Shown one piece after another: positions 10,012 through 19,053 of a DNA stretch of 64,000 nt. The notes under the pieces are model-generated. The model saw nothing but the letters and a program-made list of their open reading frames with translations. It had not been told where the DNA came from and did not search any database. Location: assembly GCF_024160145.1 (NCBI RefSeq), contig NZ_JAMYWQ010000025.1, positions 1-64,000 on the forward strand. Direction: 5' to 3'. The stretch is from Serratia nevei (GTDB taxonomy: Bacteria; Pseudomonadota; Gammaproteobacteria; Enterobacterales; Enterobacteriaceae). A program made the position numbers and the translations under genes. The stretch's first letter is position 1, and each line of letters opens with the position of its first letter.

Positions 10012-10866
10012 TTACAGCGTCAGGTCGACCTGCTGGTTGTCGATAAGACGTGCCTTGCCCAGCCAGGCGGCCATCAGCACCACCGCACGCTGGCTGTCTA
10101 CCGTCAGCGGCTGCAGGCTGTCGGCGTCGCGAATAAACAGCTCGTCCGGCGTGAAGCCGGCGGCGCGCAACTGCTCGGCGGTCTGCTCCAGCAGCTCATC
10201 GACATGGCGTTCGCCATTGGCCAACTGCTGCGCCAGCGCGTTCATGATCTTGCTCAGCTGCGGGGCGACCTTGCGCTCTTCGGCGGTCAGGTAGCCGTTG
10301 CGCGAGCTGAGGGCCAGGCCGTCTTTGGCGCGCACGGTCGGCACGCCGACGATGTCGATGTCGTAACCCATGTCTGCCACCATTTTGCGGATCAGCGCCA
10401 GCTGTTGGTAATCCTTCTCGCCGAAGCAGGCCAAATCAGGCTGCACCAGGTTGAACAGCTTGCTGACGATGGTGGATACGCCGCGGAAGTGGCCCGGCCG
10501 GCTTGCGCCTTCCAGAATGGCGGAGATGCCCGGCACGTCGACGTAGGTCTGCTGCTCCAACCCTTGCGGATAGACCGCGGCCGGGGCCGGCGCGAACACC
10601 AGATCGACGCCGCGGCGGGTCAGCTTCTCGCTGTCTTCCTGCAGCGTGCGCGGGTAGCGCGCCAGGTCGTCCGGCCGATCGAACTGCATCGGGTTGACGA
10701 AGATGCTCACCACCACCACATCGGCGCGGGCGCGCGCTTCATCGACCAGCGTCATATGGCCGTCGTGCAGGTTGCCCATGGTCGGCACCAGCGCGATGCG
10801 TTTGCCTTCCTGGCGCCAGCGGCGGATCTGCTGACGCAGCATCGGCAGGGTTTCGATAATAATCAT
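10012..10866 (-). CDS. panC: Pantothenate synthetase
   Basis: The enzyme condenses pantoate with beta-alanine using ATP to give pantothenate. The 284-residue protein has the nucleotidyl-transferase HIGH-like motif [12 protein letters not shown] (residues 30-41) and SRNGYL near 187. It lies 23 bp downstream of panB on the same strand, making a panBC operon. The start ATG 10866 gives the usual N-terminus [11 protein letters not shown]. Confidence 0.96.
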   Translation of the reverse strand: MIIIETLPMLRQQIRRWRQEGKRIALVPTMGNLHDGHMTLVDEARARADVVVVSIFVNPMQFDRPDDLARYPRTLQEDSEKLTRRGVDLVFAPAPAAVYPQGLEQQTYVDVPGISAILEGASRPGHFRGVSTIVSKLFNLVQPDLACFGEKDYQQLALIRKMVADMGYDIDIVGVPTVRAKDGLALSSRNGYLTAEERKVAPQLSKIMNALAQQLANGERHVDELLEQTAEQLRAAGFTPDELFIRDADSLQPLTVDSQRAVVLMAAWLGKARLIDNQQVDLTL

Positions 10867-10889
10867 TGAGTGACTCCTGGAACCATCGC

Positions 10890-11684
10890 TTAGTTAAAAG
10901 AGTGTTCAGCCGCCGGGTAGAGGCCTTGCTCCACTTCCTGAATGTAGTGCTGCACCGCCGTGCGGATATCGCCGCTCTGCGCCAGGAAGTTCTTGGCGAA
11001 CTTCGGCGTGTGGCCGCCGGTGATGCCGAAGGCGTCGTGCATCACCAGGATCTGGCCGTCGGTGCCGTTGCCGGCGCCGATGCCGATGACCGGAATGGAC
11101 AGCGCTTCGGTGATCTGGCGCGCCAGTTCGGTCGGCACGCATTCCAGCACCAGCAGCTGAATGCCGGCCAGTTCCAGATTCTGCGCGTCCTGCAACAGCT
11201 GTTTGGCGGCCAGCTCGTCGCGCCCTTGTACCTTATAGCCGCCGAACACGTTGACCGACTGCGGCGTCAGGCCCAGGTGGCCGCACACCGGCACCGCGCG
11301 CTCGGCGAGCATTTTCACCGTGTCGCACAGCCAGCTGCCGCCTTCCAGTTTCACCATGTTGGCGCCGGCGCGCATCAGCTCGGCGGCGTTGGCGAAGGTC
11401 TGTTCCGGGGTGGCGTAACTCATGAACGGCAGATCGGCCAGCAGCAGGCAGGCCGGCGCGCCGCGGCGCACGGCGCGCGTGTGGTAGGCCACGTCGGCGA
11501 CGGTGACCGGCAGCGTGGAGTCGTGGCCCTGCAGCGTCATGCCCAGCGAATCGCCCACCAACAGGACTTTGATGCCTTGCTCTTCAAACAGTTTGGCAAA
11601 GCTGGCATCGTAGGCGGTAAGGGTAGCAAACTTGCGTTGCTCCTGTTTCCACTGGCGCAAGTGGGTCACGGTGGTGGGTTTCAT
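10890..11684 (-). CDS. panB: 3-methyl-2-oxobutanoate hydroxymethyltransferase
   Basis: PanB performs the first committed step of pantoate synthesis, adding a hydroxymethyl group from methylene-tetrahydrofolate to 2-oxoisovalerate. It has 264 residues from ATG 11684 ([14 protein letters not shown]), the family-typical start. Upstream in-frame sequence is not conserved. The magnesium and substrate site is visible in [18 protein letters not shown] near residue 43. It leads the panBC pair and is divergent from qseB. Confidence 0.96.
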   Translation of the reverse strand: MKPTTVTHLRQWKQEQRKFATLTAYDASFAKLFEEQGIKVLLVGDSLGMTLQGHDSTLPVTVADVAYHTRAVRRGAPACLLLADLPFMSYATPEQTFANAAELMRAGANMVKLEGGSWLCDTVKMLAERAVPVCGHLGLTPQSVNVFGGYKVQGRDELAAKQLLQDAQNLELAGIQLLVLECVPTELARQITEALSIPVIGIGAGNGTDGQILVMHDAFGITGGHTPKFAKNFLAQSGDIRTAVQHYIQEVEQGLYPAAEHSFN

Positions 11685-11792
11685 CACAACGTCTCCTGAA
11701 ACGGGCCGTGCGGCGTACGCAGGCCCGGGCTGCAAAAAAAGTGCAGCCATTCTACTGTAACCCGATCGGGGTGGGTAGCGCGGATCGCCATG

Positions 11793-11809
11793 CTTAAGCG
11801 GTTCTTAAG
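11793..11809 (+). promoter_or_regulatory. CTTAAG direct-repeat box (QseB/PmrA type)
   Basis: CTTAAG-N5-CTTAAG lies 43 bp before the qseB start. Direct repeats of this form with five-base spacing are the known binding sites of PmrA- and QseB-type response regulators. The site is positioned for autoregulation of qseBC, and panB is the divergent neighbour. The sequence match is direct; the binding is inferred. Confidence 0.8.
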
Positions 11810-11851
11810 AACCTTGTGGTGCAATGGCGCCAAGACTCAAAAGGGATACTC

Positions 11852-12514
11852 ATGCGAATTTTGCTGATCGAAGATGACAAACTGATCGGGGACGGCATCA
11901 AGGCCGGGTTGACCAAACTCGGCTTCAATCTGGACTGGTTTACCGATGGCGTCGTCGGCAAAAATGCGCTGGGCAGCGCGCCGTACGATGCGGTGATCCT
12001 CGATCTCAGTCTGCCGGGCCTCGACGGCCTGGATCTGCTGCGCCAGTGGCGCCAGGCCGGGCAGGACGTGCCGGTCCTGATCCTCACCGCCCGCGACGCA
12101 CTGGGGCAGCGGGTCAGCGGGCTGCAAAGCGGCGCCGACGATTACCTGTGCAAGCCGTTCGCGCTGGCCGAAGTGGCGGCGCGCCTGCAGGCGCTGATCC
12201 GCCGTCGCCACGGCCAACTGATGCCGCAGCTGACGCACGGCAACGTAGTGTTCGACAGCGCCACCCGCAGCGTGAGCTGCAACGGCGAGCCGGTGACGCT
12301 GACGCCGCGCGAACTGGCGGTGCTGGAGTTGTTCCTGCATAACAAGGGGCGGGTGCTGGCGCGGCCGCTCATTCAGGAGAAGCTGTACAACTGGGATGAC
12401 GAGGTGAGCAGCAACGCGGTGGAAGTGCATATTCACCACCTGCGGCGCAAGCTGGGCAACGGCTTCATCCGTACCATCCACGGCGTGGGTTACACGCTGG
12501 GGGATGCGCCGTGA
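11852..12514 (+). CDS. qseB: QseB-like response regulator (OmpR/PhoB family)
   Basis: This 220-residue two-component regulator has a receiver domain (residues 1-115, acidic pocket EDD at 7-9, phosphoacceptor Asp51, Lys near 101 in [12 protein letters not shown]) and a C-terminal winged helix (about 125-218, with [17 protein letters not shown]). The start at ATG 11852 gives the canonical MRILLIEDD. It overlaps qseC by 4 bp. A CTTAAG direct repeat lies upstream. The naming rests mainly on the partner kinase, which matches E. coli QseC closely. In E. coli qseBC is elsewhere; here it sits between panB and folK. Confidence 0.88.
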   Translation: MRILLIEDDKLIGDGIKAGLTKLGFNLDWFTDGVVGKNALGSAPYDAVILDLSLPGLDGLDLLRQWRQAGQDVPVLILTARDALGQRVSGLQSGADDYLCKPFALAEVAARLQALIRRRHGQLMPQLTHGNVVFDSATRSVSCNGEPVTLTPRELAVLELFLHNKGRVLARPLIQEKLYNWDDEVSSNAVEVHIHHLRRKLGNGFIRTIHGVGYTLGDAP

Positions 12515-13869
12515 AGCGTCTCAGCCTGCGGCTGCGCCTGATCCTGATCTTCAGCCTGTTGGCGCTGCTGACCTGGAGCACCGCCAGCGTGGTGGCCTGG
12601 GTGATGTCGCGCAACACCATCAACGAAGTGTTCGACACTCAACAGATGCTGTTTGCCAAACGGCTGGCAACCGCCAACCTCGGCGATCTGCTGGCCGATG
12701 AAAGTGCGCGCAGCCTGCCGAAGACCAAGAAGCTGGTGCACCACGGCAAACGCGGCGATCAGGAGGACGATGCGCTGGCGTTCGCCATCTTCGACCGCGA
12801 CGGCAAGATGCTGCTCAACGACGGCGAGAACGGTGCCGACTTTCTGTTTGACGGGGAGCGCGAAGGCTTTACCGACGGTGTACGCAAGGGCGATGACGAT
12901 AGCTGGCGCCTGCTGTGGCTGACCAGCCCGGACGGGCGCTACCGTATCGTGGTCGGTCAGGAGTGGGATTACCGGCGCGATATGGCGCTGGGTATGGTGA
13001 CCGGCCAACTGGTGCCCTGGCTGGCGACGCTGCCGGTGCTGATGCTGCTGATCGCGCTGATGGTGGGGCGCGAGCTGCGGCCGCTGCGCACGGTGGCCGC
13101 CGGTTTGCGCCGGCGTGCACCCGATGACGCGACGCCGCTGGACGCGCGCCAGGTGCCGACCGAGGTGCGCCCGCTGGTGGATGCGCTCAATGCGCTGTTT
13201 GCCCGCATCAACGCTCTGCTGGTGCGGGAGCGGCGCTTCACCTCCGATGCCGCGCACGAGTTGCGCAGCCCGCTGGCGGCGCTGCGGGTGCAGACCGAAG
13301 TGGTGCAACTGGCGGGGGACGATGCGCCGATGCGTGAGCACGCGCTGGACAATCTGACGGTCGGCATCGATCGCGCGACCCGGCTGGTGGATCAGCTGCT
13401 GACGCTGTCGCGGCTGGATTCGCTGTCGGATCTGGCCGAGCTGGCGCCGATCGACTGGCACGAACTGGTGACGATGACCCTGGCGGAGCAGGATCGGCAG
13501 GCCCATGCGGCGGGCGTGGCGCTGCGTTATGAACAGCAGGGAACGCCGGCACCGCGTCAGGGGCAGGCCTTGCTGCTGTCGCTGCTATTGCGCAACCTGC
13601 TGGACAACGCGGTGCGCTACACCCCGCAGGGCGGCGCCGTCACCGTGACGCTGAGCGAACGTTCGCTGACGGTGGAGGACGACGGTCCGGGAGTCACCAC
13701 GGAACATCTGGCGCGGCTGGGGGAGCGCTTCTATCGCCCGCCGGGGCAGGAGCAAACCGGCAGCGGGCTGGGGCTCTCGATCGTGCAGCGTATCGCCGGC
13801 TTGCATGGTTTACAGGTCAGTTTCGCCAATCGCCCGGCGGGCGGGTTCGTTGCGCGGCTGGCGCTGTAG
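12511..13869 (+). CDS. qseC: QseC-like sensor histidine kinase
   Basis: This inner-membrane sensor kinase has 452 residues. Visible parts are TM1 (residues 8-30, [20 protein letters not shown]), a periplasmic region, TM2 near 165-188 ([17 protein letters not shown]), phosphoacceptor His249 in [15 protein letters not shown], the N box [17 protein letters not shown] and G boxes DDGPGV and [12 protein letters not shown]. Segments such as [26 protein letters not shown] and [13 protein letters not shown] are near-identical to E. coli QseC as remembered. The start is GTG inside the qseB stop. Whether it senses the same ligands as E. coli QseC is not shown. Confidence 0.88.
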   Translation: MKRLSLRLRLILIFSLLALLTWSTASVVAWVMSRNTINEVFDTQQMLFAKRLATANLGDLLADESARSLPKTKKLVHHGKRGDQEDDALAFAIFDRDGKMLLNDGENGADFLFDGEREGFTDGVRKGDDDSWRLLWLTSPDGRYRIVVGQEWDYRRDMALGMVTGQLVPWLATLPVLMLLIALMVGRELRPLRTVAAGLRRRAPDDATPLDARQVPTEVRPLVDALNALFARINALLVRERRFTSDAAHELRSPLAALRVQTEVVQLAGDDAPMREHALDNLTVGIDRATRLVDQLLTLSRLDSLSDLAELAPIDWHELVTMTLAEQDRQAHAAGVALRYEQQGTPAPRQGQALLLSLLLRNLLDNAVRYTPQGGAVTVTLSERSLTVEDDGPGVTTEHLARLGERFYRPPGQEQTGSGLGLSIVQRIAGLHGLQVSFANRPAGGFVARLAL

Positions 13870-13874
13870 GCGGG

Positions 13875-14375
13875 TCAGGACTTCGGTTTTGGCTGGTGCC
13901 ACAGCGCCATGCCGTTTTCCGGCACGCGCTTGAGGCAGCTGGCGAGCGGTTCGCCATCGGGGAAAATCAGGTCGGGGGCGATTTCCGCCAGCGGGTAGAG
14001 CATGAATTCGCGCTCTTTCAGGCCGTAATGCGGCACCGTCAGGCGCTCGGTATGGATCACCTTGTCGCCGTACAGCATGATGTCCAGATCGAGCGTGCGC
14101 GGCCCCCAGCGTTCATCCTTGCGCACGCGTCCCTGATTGCGTTCTATCGCCTGAGTATGGTCGAGCAGCTGTTCGGGTGGCAACAGGGTATCCAGCGCCA
14201 CCACCGCGTTGAGAAAGTCCGGCTGGTTTTGCGGCCCCAGCGGCTTGGTGCGGTAAAACGAAGAACAGGTGACCAGCCGGGTGCGCGGGAGATGCTCCAG
14301 CGCCTCCAGTGCGGCTTTAACCTGTTGCAGCGGCTGCGCCAGGTTGCTGCCCAGCGCGATATAAACGCGGATCAT
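13875..14375 (-). CDS. folK: 6-hydroxymethyl-7,8-dihydropterin pyrophosphokinase
   Basis: This folate biosynthesis enzyme of 166 residues activates the pterin by pyrophosphate transfer from ATP. Family motifs are ALGSNLAQPLQQV at the N-terminus, FYRTKPLGPQNQPDFLNAVV near residue 41 and GPRTLDLDIMLYGD near 90. It overlaps pcnB by one base (TAATG), so translation may be coupled. The pair matches the E. coli pcnB-folK order. Only six bases separate its stop from that of the convergent qseC. Confidence 0.95.
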   Translation of the reverse strand: MIRVYIALGSNLAQPLQQVKAALEALEHLPRTRLVTCSSFYRTKPLGPQNQPDFLNAVVALDTLLPPEQLLDHTQAIERNQGRVRKDERWGPRTLDLDIMLYGDKVIHTERLTVPHYGLKEREFMLYPLAEIAPDLIFPDGEPLASCLKRVPENGMALWHQPKPKS

Positions 14376-15922
14376 TATGCCCCTTCTTTACGCGGTGCCC
14401 GGCGGCGAGGACGGCGTTGACGCGCGCGACGCGGCGCCGGATCGTCACCCAGGGTGCTCAACATGGCTTTTTGCCGCGCCGGCGTGGCGTCCTGGAACTC
14501 GCCCCACCACTCGGCCAGACGCAGCATTTCCTGATTGTCTTCCACTTCCGCACGCAGCGCCAGCAAATCGTAGGCGGCGCGGAATTTCGGGTGTTCCATC
14601 AGCTTGTGCGCGCGCTTGCCCTGGCGGCGGGACAGACGCAGTTGCAGCTGCCAGATATCGCGCACCAGCGTGGTAATGCGTTTCGGGATAGCCAGCGAAC
14701 GGCACTGCTCGTCGAGTACGTCGTTCATCGCCAGCGCGAAGGCATCGTAGTAGGCCAGGCCGCTTTCCTGCGCCAGCTTCTGCGCGTGCTCCAGCAGCGG
14801 GTACCACAGCATGGCGGCAAACAGGAAGGCCGGGTTGACGCGCATGTCGTTCTGCAGACGGTGATCGGTGTTCTTCAGCACCTGCACCAGAATGCGCTCC
14901 ATCGGCGTATCGTGGTTCGGCGTGAAGTTGCGGGCGATCAGCGGGAACAGCGGTTGGAACAGCTGATACTCGCACAGCTTCAGGTAGGTCTGGAAACCGT
15001 AACCCGCCTGCAGCAGCTTGAGGGATTCTTCGAACAGGCGCGCCGGCGGGATCTCATGCAGCAGCGCGGCCAGGCGCGGGATCGGCTCGGCAGTCTCTTC
15101 GCTGATGCGCATATCCAGCTTGGCGGCGAAGCGCACCGCGCGCAGCATGCGCACCGGATCTTCGCGGTAGCGGGTTTCCGGATCGCCAATCAGGCGAATT
15201 ACGCCTTGTTTCAGATCGTTCAGGCCGCCGACGTAATCGCGCAGGGTGAAGTCCGCCACGCCGTAATACAGGCTGTTGATGGTGAAGTCACGGCGCTGGG
15301 CGTCTTCTTCGATCGAACCGAAGATGTTGTCGCGCAGCAGCATGCCGTTTTGCGCCTGCTGGGACGAGTTCTTGTCGGATTCCTGACTCTGCTCGTGGTG
15401 GCCGCGGAAGGTGGCCACTTCGATGATTTCCGGCCCGAACATCACGTGCGCCAGACGGAAGCGACGGCCGACCAGACGGCAGTTGCGGAACAGTTTGCGC
15501 ACTTGCTCAGGTGTGGCGTTGGTGGTGATGTCGAAGTCTTTCGGCTTTTTGCCGAGCAGCAAATCGCGCACGCCGCCGCCGACCAGATAGGCTTCGTAGC
15601 CGGACTTGTTCAGGCGATAAAGCACTTTCAGCGCGTTTTCGCTGATGTCTTTGCGGGAAATCGAGTGTTGTTCGCGCGGGATCACGGTCATCGAGTCGTT
15701 GCTCTCGGCGAGGGGGAAAGGCGGACGCTTGCGCGGCGTTGAGCGGCGGGCAGGGGCGTTGTTGCCGTTATCGGCGGCACGCGGCTGCGGCGCAGGGCGG
15801 CTTGGCGCCGCGGCACGCTCTTCGCGGGCTACGTTTTTATCGCCGGCCGCCGCGTCGTCGCGGGGCAGCTTGTCATCGCGGGTCAGTACCTTACGACAAA
15901 AGTTGGCTACTCGGGTAAAAAT
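14375..15922 (-). CDS. pcnB: Poly(A) polymerase I, initiated at an ATT codon
   Basis: PcnB adds 3' poly(A) tails that mark RNAs for decay. The catalytic core shows [20 protein letters not shown] with the paired aspartates of the nucleotidyltransferase fold. The first ATG (15691) lies well inside the protein. The frame stays open upstream to an ATT codon at 15922-15920, giving [13 protein letters not shown], which matches the E. coli N-terminus where an inefficient AUU start is documented. GAGGTG precedes the ATT at good distance. The result is 515 residues, longer than E. coli (about 465), with an Ala/Pro/Arg-rich linker of roughly 60 residues before the core. folK follows. Confidence 0.93.
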   Translation of the reverse strand: MFTRVANFCRKVLTRDDKLPRDDAAAGDKNVAREERAAAPSRPAPQPRAADNGNNAPARRSTPRKRPPFPLAESNDSMTVIPREQHSISRKDISENALKVLYRLNKSGYEAYLVGGGVRDLLLGKKPKDFDITTNATPEQVRKLFRNCRLVGRRFRLAHVMFGPEIIEVATFRGHHEQSQESDKNSSQQAQNGMLLRDNIFGSIEEDAQRRDFTINSLYYGVADFTLRDYVGGLNDLKQGVIRLIGDPETRYREDPVRMLRAVRFAAKLDMRISEETAEPIPRLAALLHEIPPARLFEESLKLLQAGYGFQTYLKLCEYQLFQPLFPLIARNFTPNHDTPMERILVQVLKNTDHRLQNDMRVNPAFLFAAMLWYPLLEHAQKLAQESGLAYYDAFALAMNDVLDEQCRSLAIPKRITTLVRDIWQLQLRLSRRQGKRAHKLMEHPKFRAAYDLLALRAEVEDNQEMLRLAEWWGEFQDATPARQKAMLSTLGDDPAPRRARQRRPRRRAPRKEGA

Positions 15923-15983
15923 GGTACACCTCGATAGTGACTGATAAAAATGGAGCTAACAAAAAATAGCGGCTAATCATAGC

Positions 15984-16895
15984 TCACCATGGCTCCTTTG
16001 AGAATGCCGGCGTGTTTTCATCCAGAGGGATCGCCTCCTGACGCGGCACGTTTTCCAACCGCCAATGTTCGACCGCCCAGCTCAATAATAATGGCAGGTC
16101 AATATCTTGCCAGCTTTCCGGTAGCGGTTGGCGCAGAAATTTCAGCGCGGCGATCAGCACCGGGCGCGGATCGCCGGCGGGCAGCGCCGGCGCATGGTTT
16201 TGCTTCGACAGCTTGATGCCGTTGGCGCCCAGCGCCAGCGGCAGATGCACGTAGGCGGGCACCGGCGCCTGCAGCTGGCGGTAGAGGGCGATTTGGCGCA
16301 CCGTCGGTTCGATCAGATCGGCGCCGCGCACGATCTCGGTTACGCCCTGAAAATGATCGTCGATCACCACCGCCAGGTTGTAGGCGAACAGCCCATCGCG
16401 GCGGCGAATGATAAAGTCTTCTCCCGCCAGCGCCGGATCGGCGTGCAGTTCCCCCTGCAGGCGATCGTGGAACCCATAAACGGGTGCGGTCTGGCGCAAG
16501 CGGATGGCGGCGCCCTGCGGGCCGAGTTGCAAGTCGCGGCAGTGGCCGTCGTACAATCCGCCGATGTGCTGGATGCGGCTGCGGGTGCAGGTGCAGTAAT
16601 AGCTGAGCCCCTGGCGCTGCAGCTGATCCAGCGCGGCGCGGTAAGCGTCATGACGTTGAGATTGATAGATGACCTGGCCGTCCCAGTGGAGACCATAATG
16701 TTCCAGCGCGGACAGGATGCGAGCGGCGGCGCCGGGAACTTCGCGCGGCGGGTCGATATCTTCGATGCGAACCAGCCACTGCCCGCGTTGGGCGCGAGCC
16801 TGAAGGTAGCTTCCCAGAGCGGCAATCAGCGAACCGAAATGCAGATCCCCGGAAGGCGATGGGGCAAAGCGCCCCACATAATGACTTTCTTGCAT
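15984..16895 (-). CDS. gluQ: Glutamyl-queuosine tRNA(Asp) synthetase
   Basis: GluQ attaches glutamate to queuosine in the anticodon of tRNA(Asp). The 303-residue protein lacks the anticodon-binding domain of full GluRS, as expected. It has [14 protein letters not shown] (HIGH-type) at residues 10-23, zinc ligands in [10 protein letters not shown] and YDGHC, and KLSKQNH as the KMSKS equivalent. The start at ATG 16895 ([12 protein letters not shown]) matches E. coli. A longer frame adds 13 unlikely residues. It lies between dksA and pcnB as in E. coli. Confidence 0.95.
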   Translation of the reverse strand: MQESHYVGRFAPSPSGDLHFGSLIAALGSYLQARAQRGQWLVRIEDIDPPREVPGAAARILSALEHYGLHWDGQVIYQSQRHDAYRAALDQLQRQGLSYYCTCTRSRIQHIGGLYDGHCRDLQLGPQGAAIRLRQTAPVYGFHDRLQGELHADPALAGEDFIIRRRDGLFAYNLAVVIDDHFQGVTEIVRGADLIEPTVRQIALYRQLQAPVPAYVHLPLALGANGIKLSKQNHAPALPAGDPRPVLIAALKFLRQPLPESWQDIDLPLLLSWAVEHWRLENVPRQEAIPLDENTPAFSKEPW

Positions 16896-16964
16896 ATCAG
16901 AGGGGAGAGGTTCCCTTTTCTCTGTGCGGCGCACGCAGGCGCGCGCCGCAGCGGTAACAACGTA

Positions 16965-17420
16965 TTAGCCGGCCATCTGCTTTTCGCGGATCTCGGCCAG
17001 CGTCTTGCAGTCGATGCACAGGTCGGCGGTCGGACGCGCTTCGAGGCGACGAATGCCGATCTCCACGCCGCAAGATTCGCAGTAGCCGAAATCTTCGTCT
17101 TCCACTTTCTTCAGCGTTTTCTCGATCTTTTTGATCAGTTTGCGTTCACGGTCACGGTTACGCAGTTCAAGGCTGAACTCTTCTTCCTGTGCGGCACGGT
17201 CAACCGGGTCCGGGAAGTTGGCAGCTTCGTCTTGCATATGCGATACAGTACGGTCCACTTCGTCCCTGAGCTGGTTGCGCCACGCTTCAAGAATGCGCTT
17301 GAAATGCGACAACTGGGCGTCGTTCATGTACTCTTCGCCCGGCTTCTCTTGGTACGGCTCCACCCCAGCGATGGCGAGAATGCTCAAGGACGAGGTTTTA
17401 CGGTTTTGCCCTTCTTGCAT
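16965..17420 (-). CDS. dksA: RNA polymerase-binding transcription factor DksA
   Basis: DksA works with ppGpp in the RNA polymerase secondary channel to run the stringent response. The length is 151 residues, identical to E. coli. Coiled-coil tip residues Asp71, Asp74 and Ala76 are present ([12 protein letters not shown]), and the zinc finger has Cys114, Cys117, Cys135 and Cys138. The start is ATG 17420. It is followed by gluQ 69 bp downstream. Confidence 0.98.
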   Translation of the reverse strand: MQEGQNRKTSSLSILAIAGVEPYQEKPGEEYMNDAQLSHFKRILEAWRNQLRDEVDRTVSHMQDEAANFPDPVDRAAQEEEFSLELRNRDRERKLIKKIEKTLKKVEDEDFGYCESCGVEIGIRRLEARPTADLCIDCKTLAEIREKQMAG

Positions 17421-17603
17421 GTTGCTTCTCCTACATACACACGCACTATCGAATCCCCAATGCGGGGGAAAAACAGGCCGCTATAAATAACAGAAGGAAG
17501 GTAGGTTGGCAATTATTCCTGTCGCCCGCTTGACAATCGTGTGAAGGAGGGCGTATTTGGCGATCGTGCTGGCGGGTTGTCTATTTATAGGGACCCGACT
17601 GCG

Positions 17604-18311
17604 CTAATCGATAAAAAACGGTAGCTTATCGCAGAGATAAATACCGTCAGGTGATAATTTTGCCCCATAGCAAATCACTTCCACTCCCAACTGCCGGACC
17701 TGTGCCAACAGCGCCGCATAGCGCTCATCTATATGATGTGCCGGTGCGACCTGCTCAATACCGCTGTGTAACACGGCAAAGAACAACACCGCCCGTTGCC
17801 CGCTTTCAACCACGCTGAGCAACTCACGCAGGTGCTTTTGCCCTCTGAGCGTTACCGCATCAGGAAAGTAACCACGTTGTTGTTGCAGTAATGTGACTGA
17901 CTTAACTTCAATATAGCAGTTAACCCGATTTTCTGCCTGTAATAACAAATCGATACGGCTGTTTTCACCGCCGTATTTCACTTCGCCGCTAATTTTACTG
18001 TAACCGGATAATTCATTGATTAAATTCTGTTCGATCGCTTCGCGCACCAGCGCGTTGGCGCGCAGGGTATTGACGCAGATCCAGTGCCCCTGCTGGGTAT
18101 GGGTCAGCTCCCAGCTGTGGGCGTATTTGCGTTTGGGGTTGTCCGAGGTGGAGTACCAAACGGTGTCGCCGGGCGTGGCGCAGCCGGTCATGGCGCCGGT
18201 ATTGGCGCAGTGCAGCGTAAAGGTTTCCCCTTCCGGGGTGATCACGTCCGCCAGAAAGCGTTTGTAGCGTTTGATCAGCGTGGCGGAACGCAGCGGTGGG
18301 GAGAAAATCAT
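17604..18311 (-). CDS. sfsA: Sugar fermentation stimulation protein SfsA
   Basis: This conserved nuclease-fold protein of 235 residues was named in E. coli for its effect on maltose gene expression; its biochemical role remains poorly defined. The motif region [21 protein letters not shown] resembles the PD-(D/E)xK nuclease core (D, ExK). The start at ATG 18311 ([19 protein letters not shown]) matches the family and overlaps thpR by 4 bp, indicating co-translation. It lies between thpR and dksA as in E. coli. Confidence 0.94.
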   Translation of the reverse strand: MIFSPPLRSATLIKRYKRFLADVITPEGETFTLHCANTGAMTGCATPGDTVWYSTSDNPKRKYAHSWELTHTQQGHWICVNTLRANALVREAIEQNLINELSGYSKISGEVKYGGENSRIDLLLQAENRVNCYIEVKSVTLLQQQRGYFPDAVTLRGQKHLRELLSVVESGQRAVLFFAVLHSGIEQVAPAHHIDERYAALLAQVRQLGVEVICYGAKLSPDGIYLCDKLPFFID

Positions 18312-18850
18312 GCGGATGCCTGCTTGGCCAGTGGCCACTGTTCGAGGTGTTGATAACGGGTGCGGCCGTTTTCGAACACCGACTCATATAAGGAAAAGGC
18401 GTCGGCGCTGAATGCCCAGCCCGGCGTCGTCGGCGGGATTGCCACCGGCTGGGTGGCGGCGCGCAGCAGCGTGATGTGCGGATGGAACGGCAACGCGTTT
18501 TGATGGCAGCCGCTGCGGGCGGCCTGCGAACGCAGCAGTTCAGCCAGTTGCAGCAGCCCGCGCGGCGCACGGCGGGTGCCGAGCCAGACCACGCCGGGGC
18601 GCGGCCAATGGCCGAGATCGTCGAGCCGCATGCTGAAGCCGGGTTGCACGATGCGGCCGGCCAGCTTGCGCAGCGCCTGCTCCTTCTGTGCGGTGACCTC
18701 GCCGAGAAACGCCAGCGTCAGGTGCAAATTGGCCGCCGCCACCGGCCGGCCGGCTTCTGGCGCAAACGCCTCGGCGCGCCAGCGGATCACCTGCTGTTGC
18801 AGGGCATCAGGCAAGGACAGGGCGAAAAACAGGCGGCGCGAATTGGACAT
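18308..18850 (-). CDS. thpR: RNA 2',3'-cyclic phosphodiesterase (LigT/ThpR)
   Basis: This 2H phosphoesterase of 180 residues opens 2',3'-cyclic phosphates at RNA ends and can ligate certain tRNA halves in vitro. The two catalytic HxTx motifs are HLTLAF near residue 43 and HITLLR near 125. The start is ATG 18850. It overlaps the downstream sfsA. Divergent from hrpB, with a 203-bp intergenic region that holds promoter-like elements for hrpB. Confidence 0.93.
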   Translation of the reverse strand: MSNSRRLFFALSLPDALQQQVIRWRAEAFAPEAGRPVAAANLHLTLAFLGEVTAQKEQALRKLAGRIVQPGFSMRLDDLGHWPRPGVVWLGTRRAPRGLLQLAELLRSQAARSGCHQNALPFHPHITLLRAATQPVAIPPTTPGWAFSADAFSLYESVFENGRTRYQHLEQWPLAKQASA

Positions 18851-19053
18851 GGGGACTCGGTAAATAATGACAAATCCGTCAGGACAAATCGGTCAGGAAC
18901 CGACTTGAATGCGGCTTGCAACGGTCGCGCGCGAAGCGGGACGCATGGACGAGCTCCGTACTATAGCTAACGCCGCCGCAGTTTGAAAGGCTACGGGGAC
19001 AAAGCTAATGCTACACTGTACGCCGTTTAACGTTAACCCCCACGGAGAGTTCA

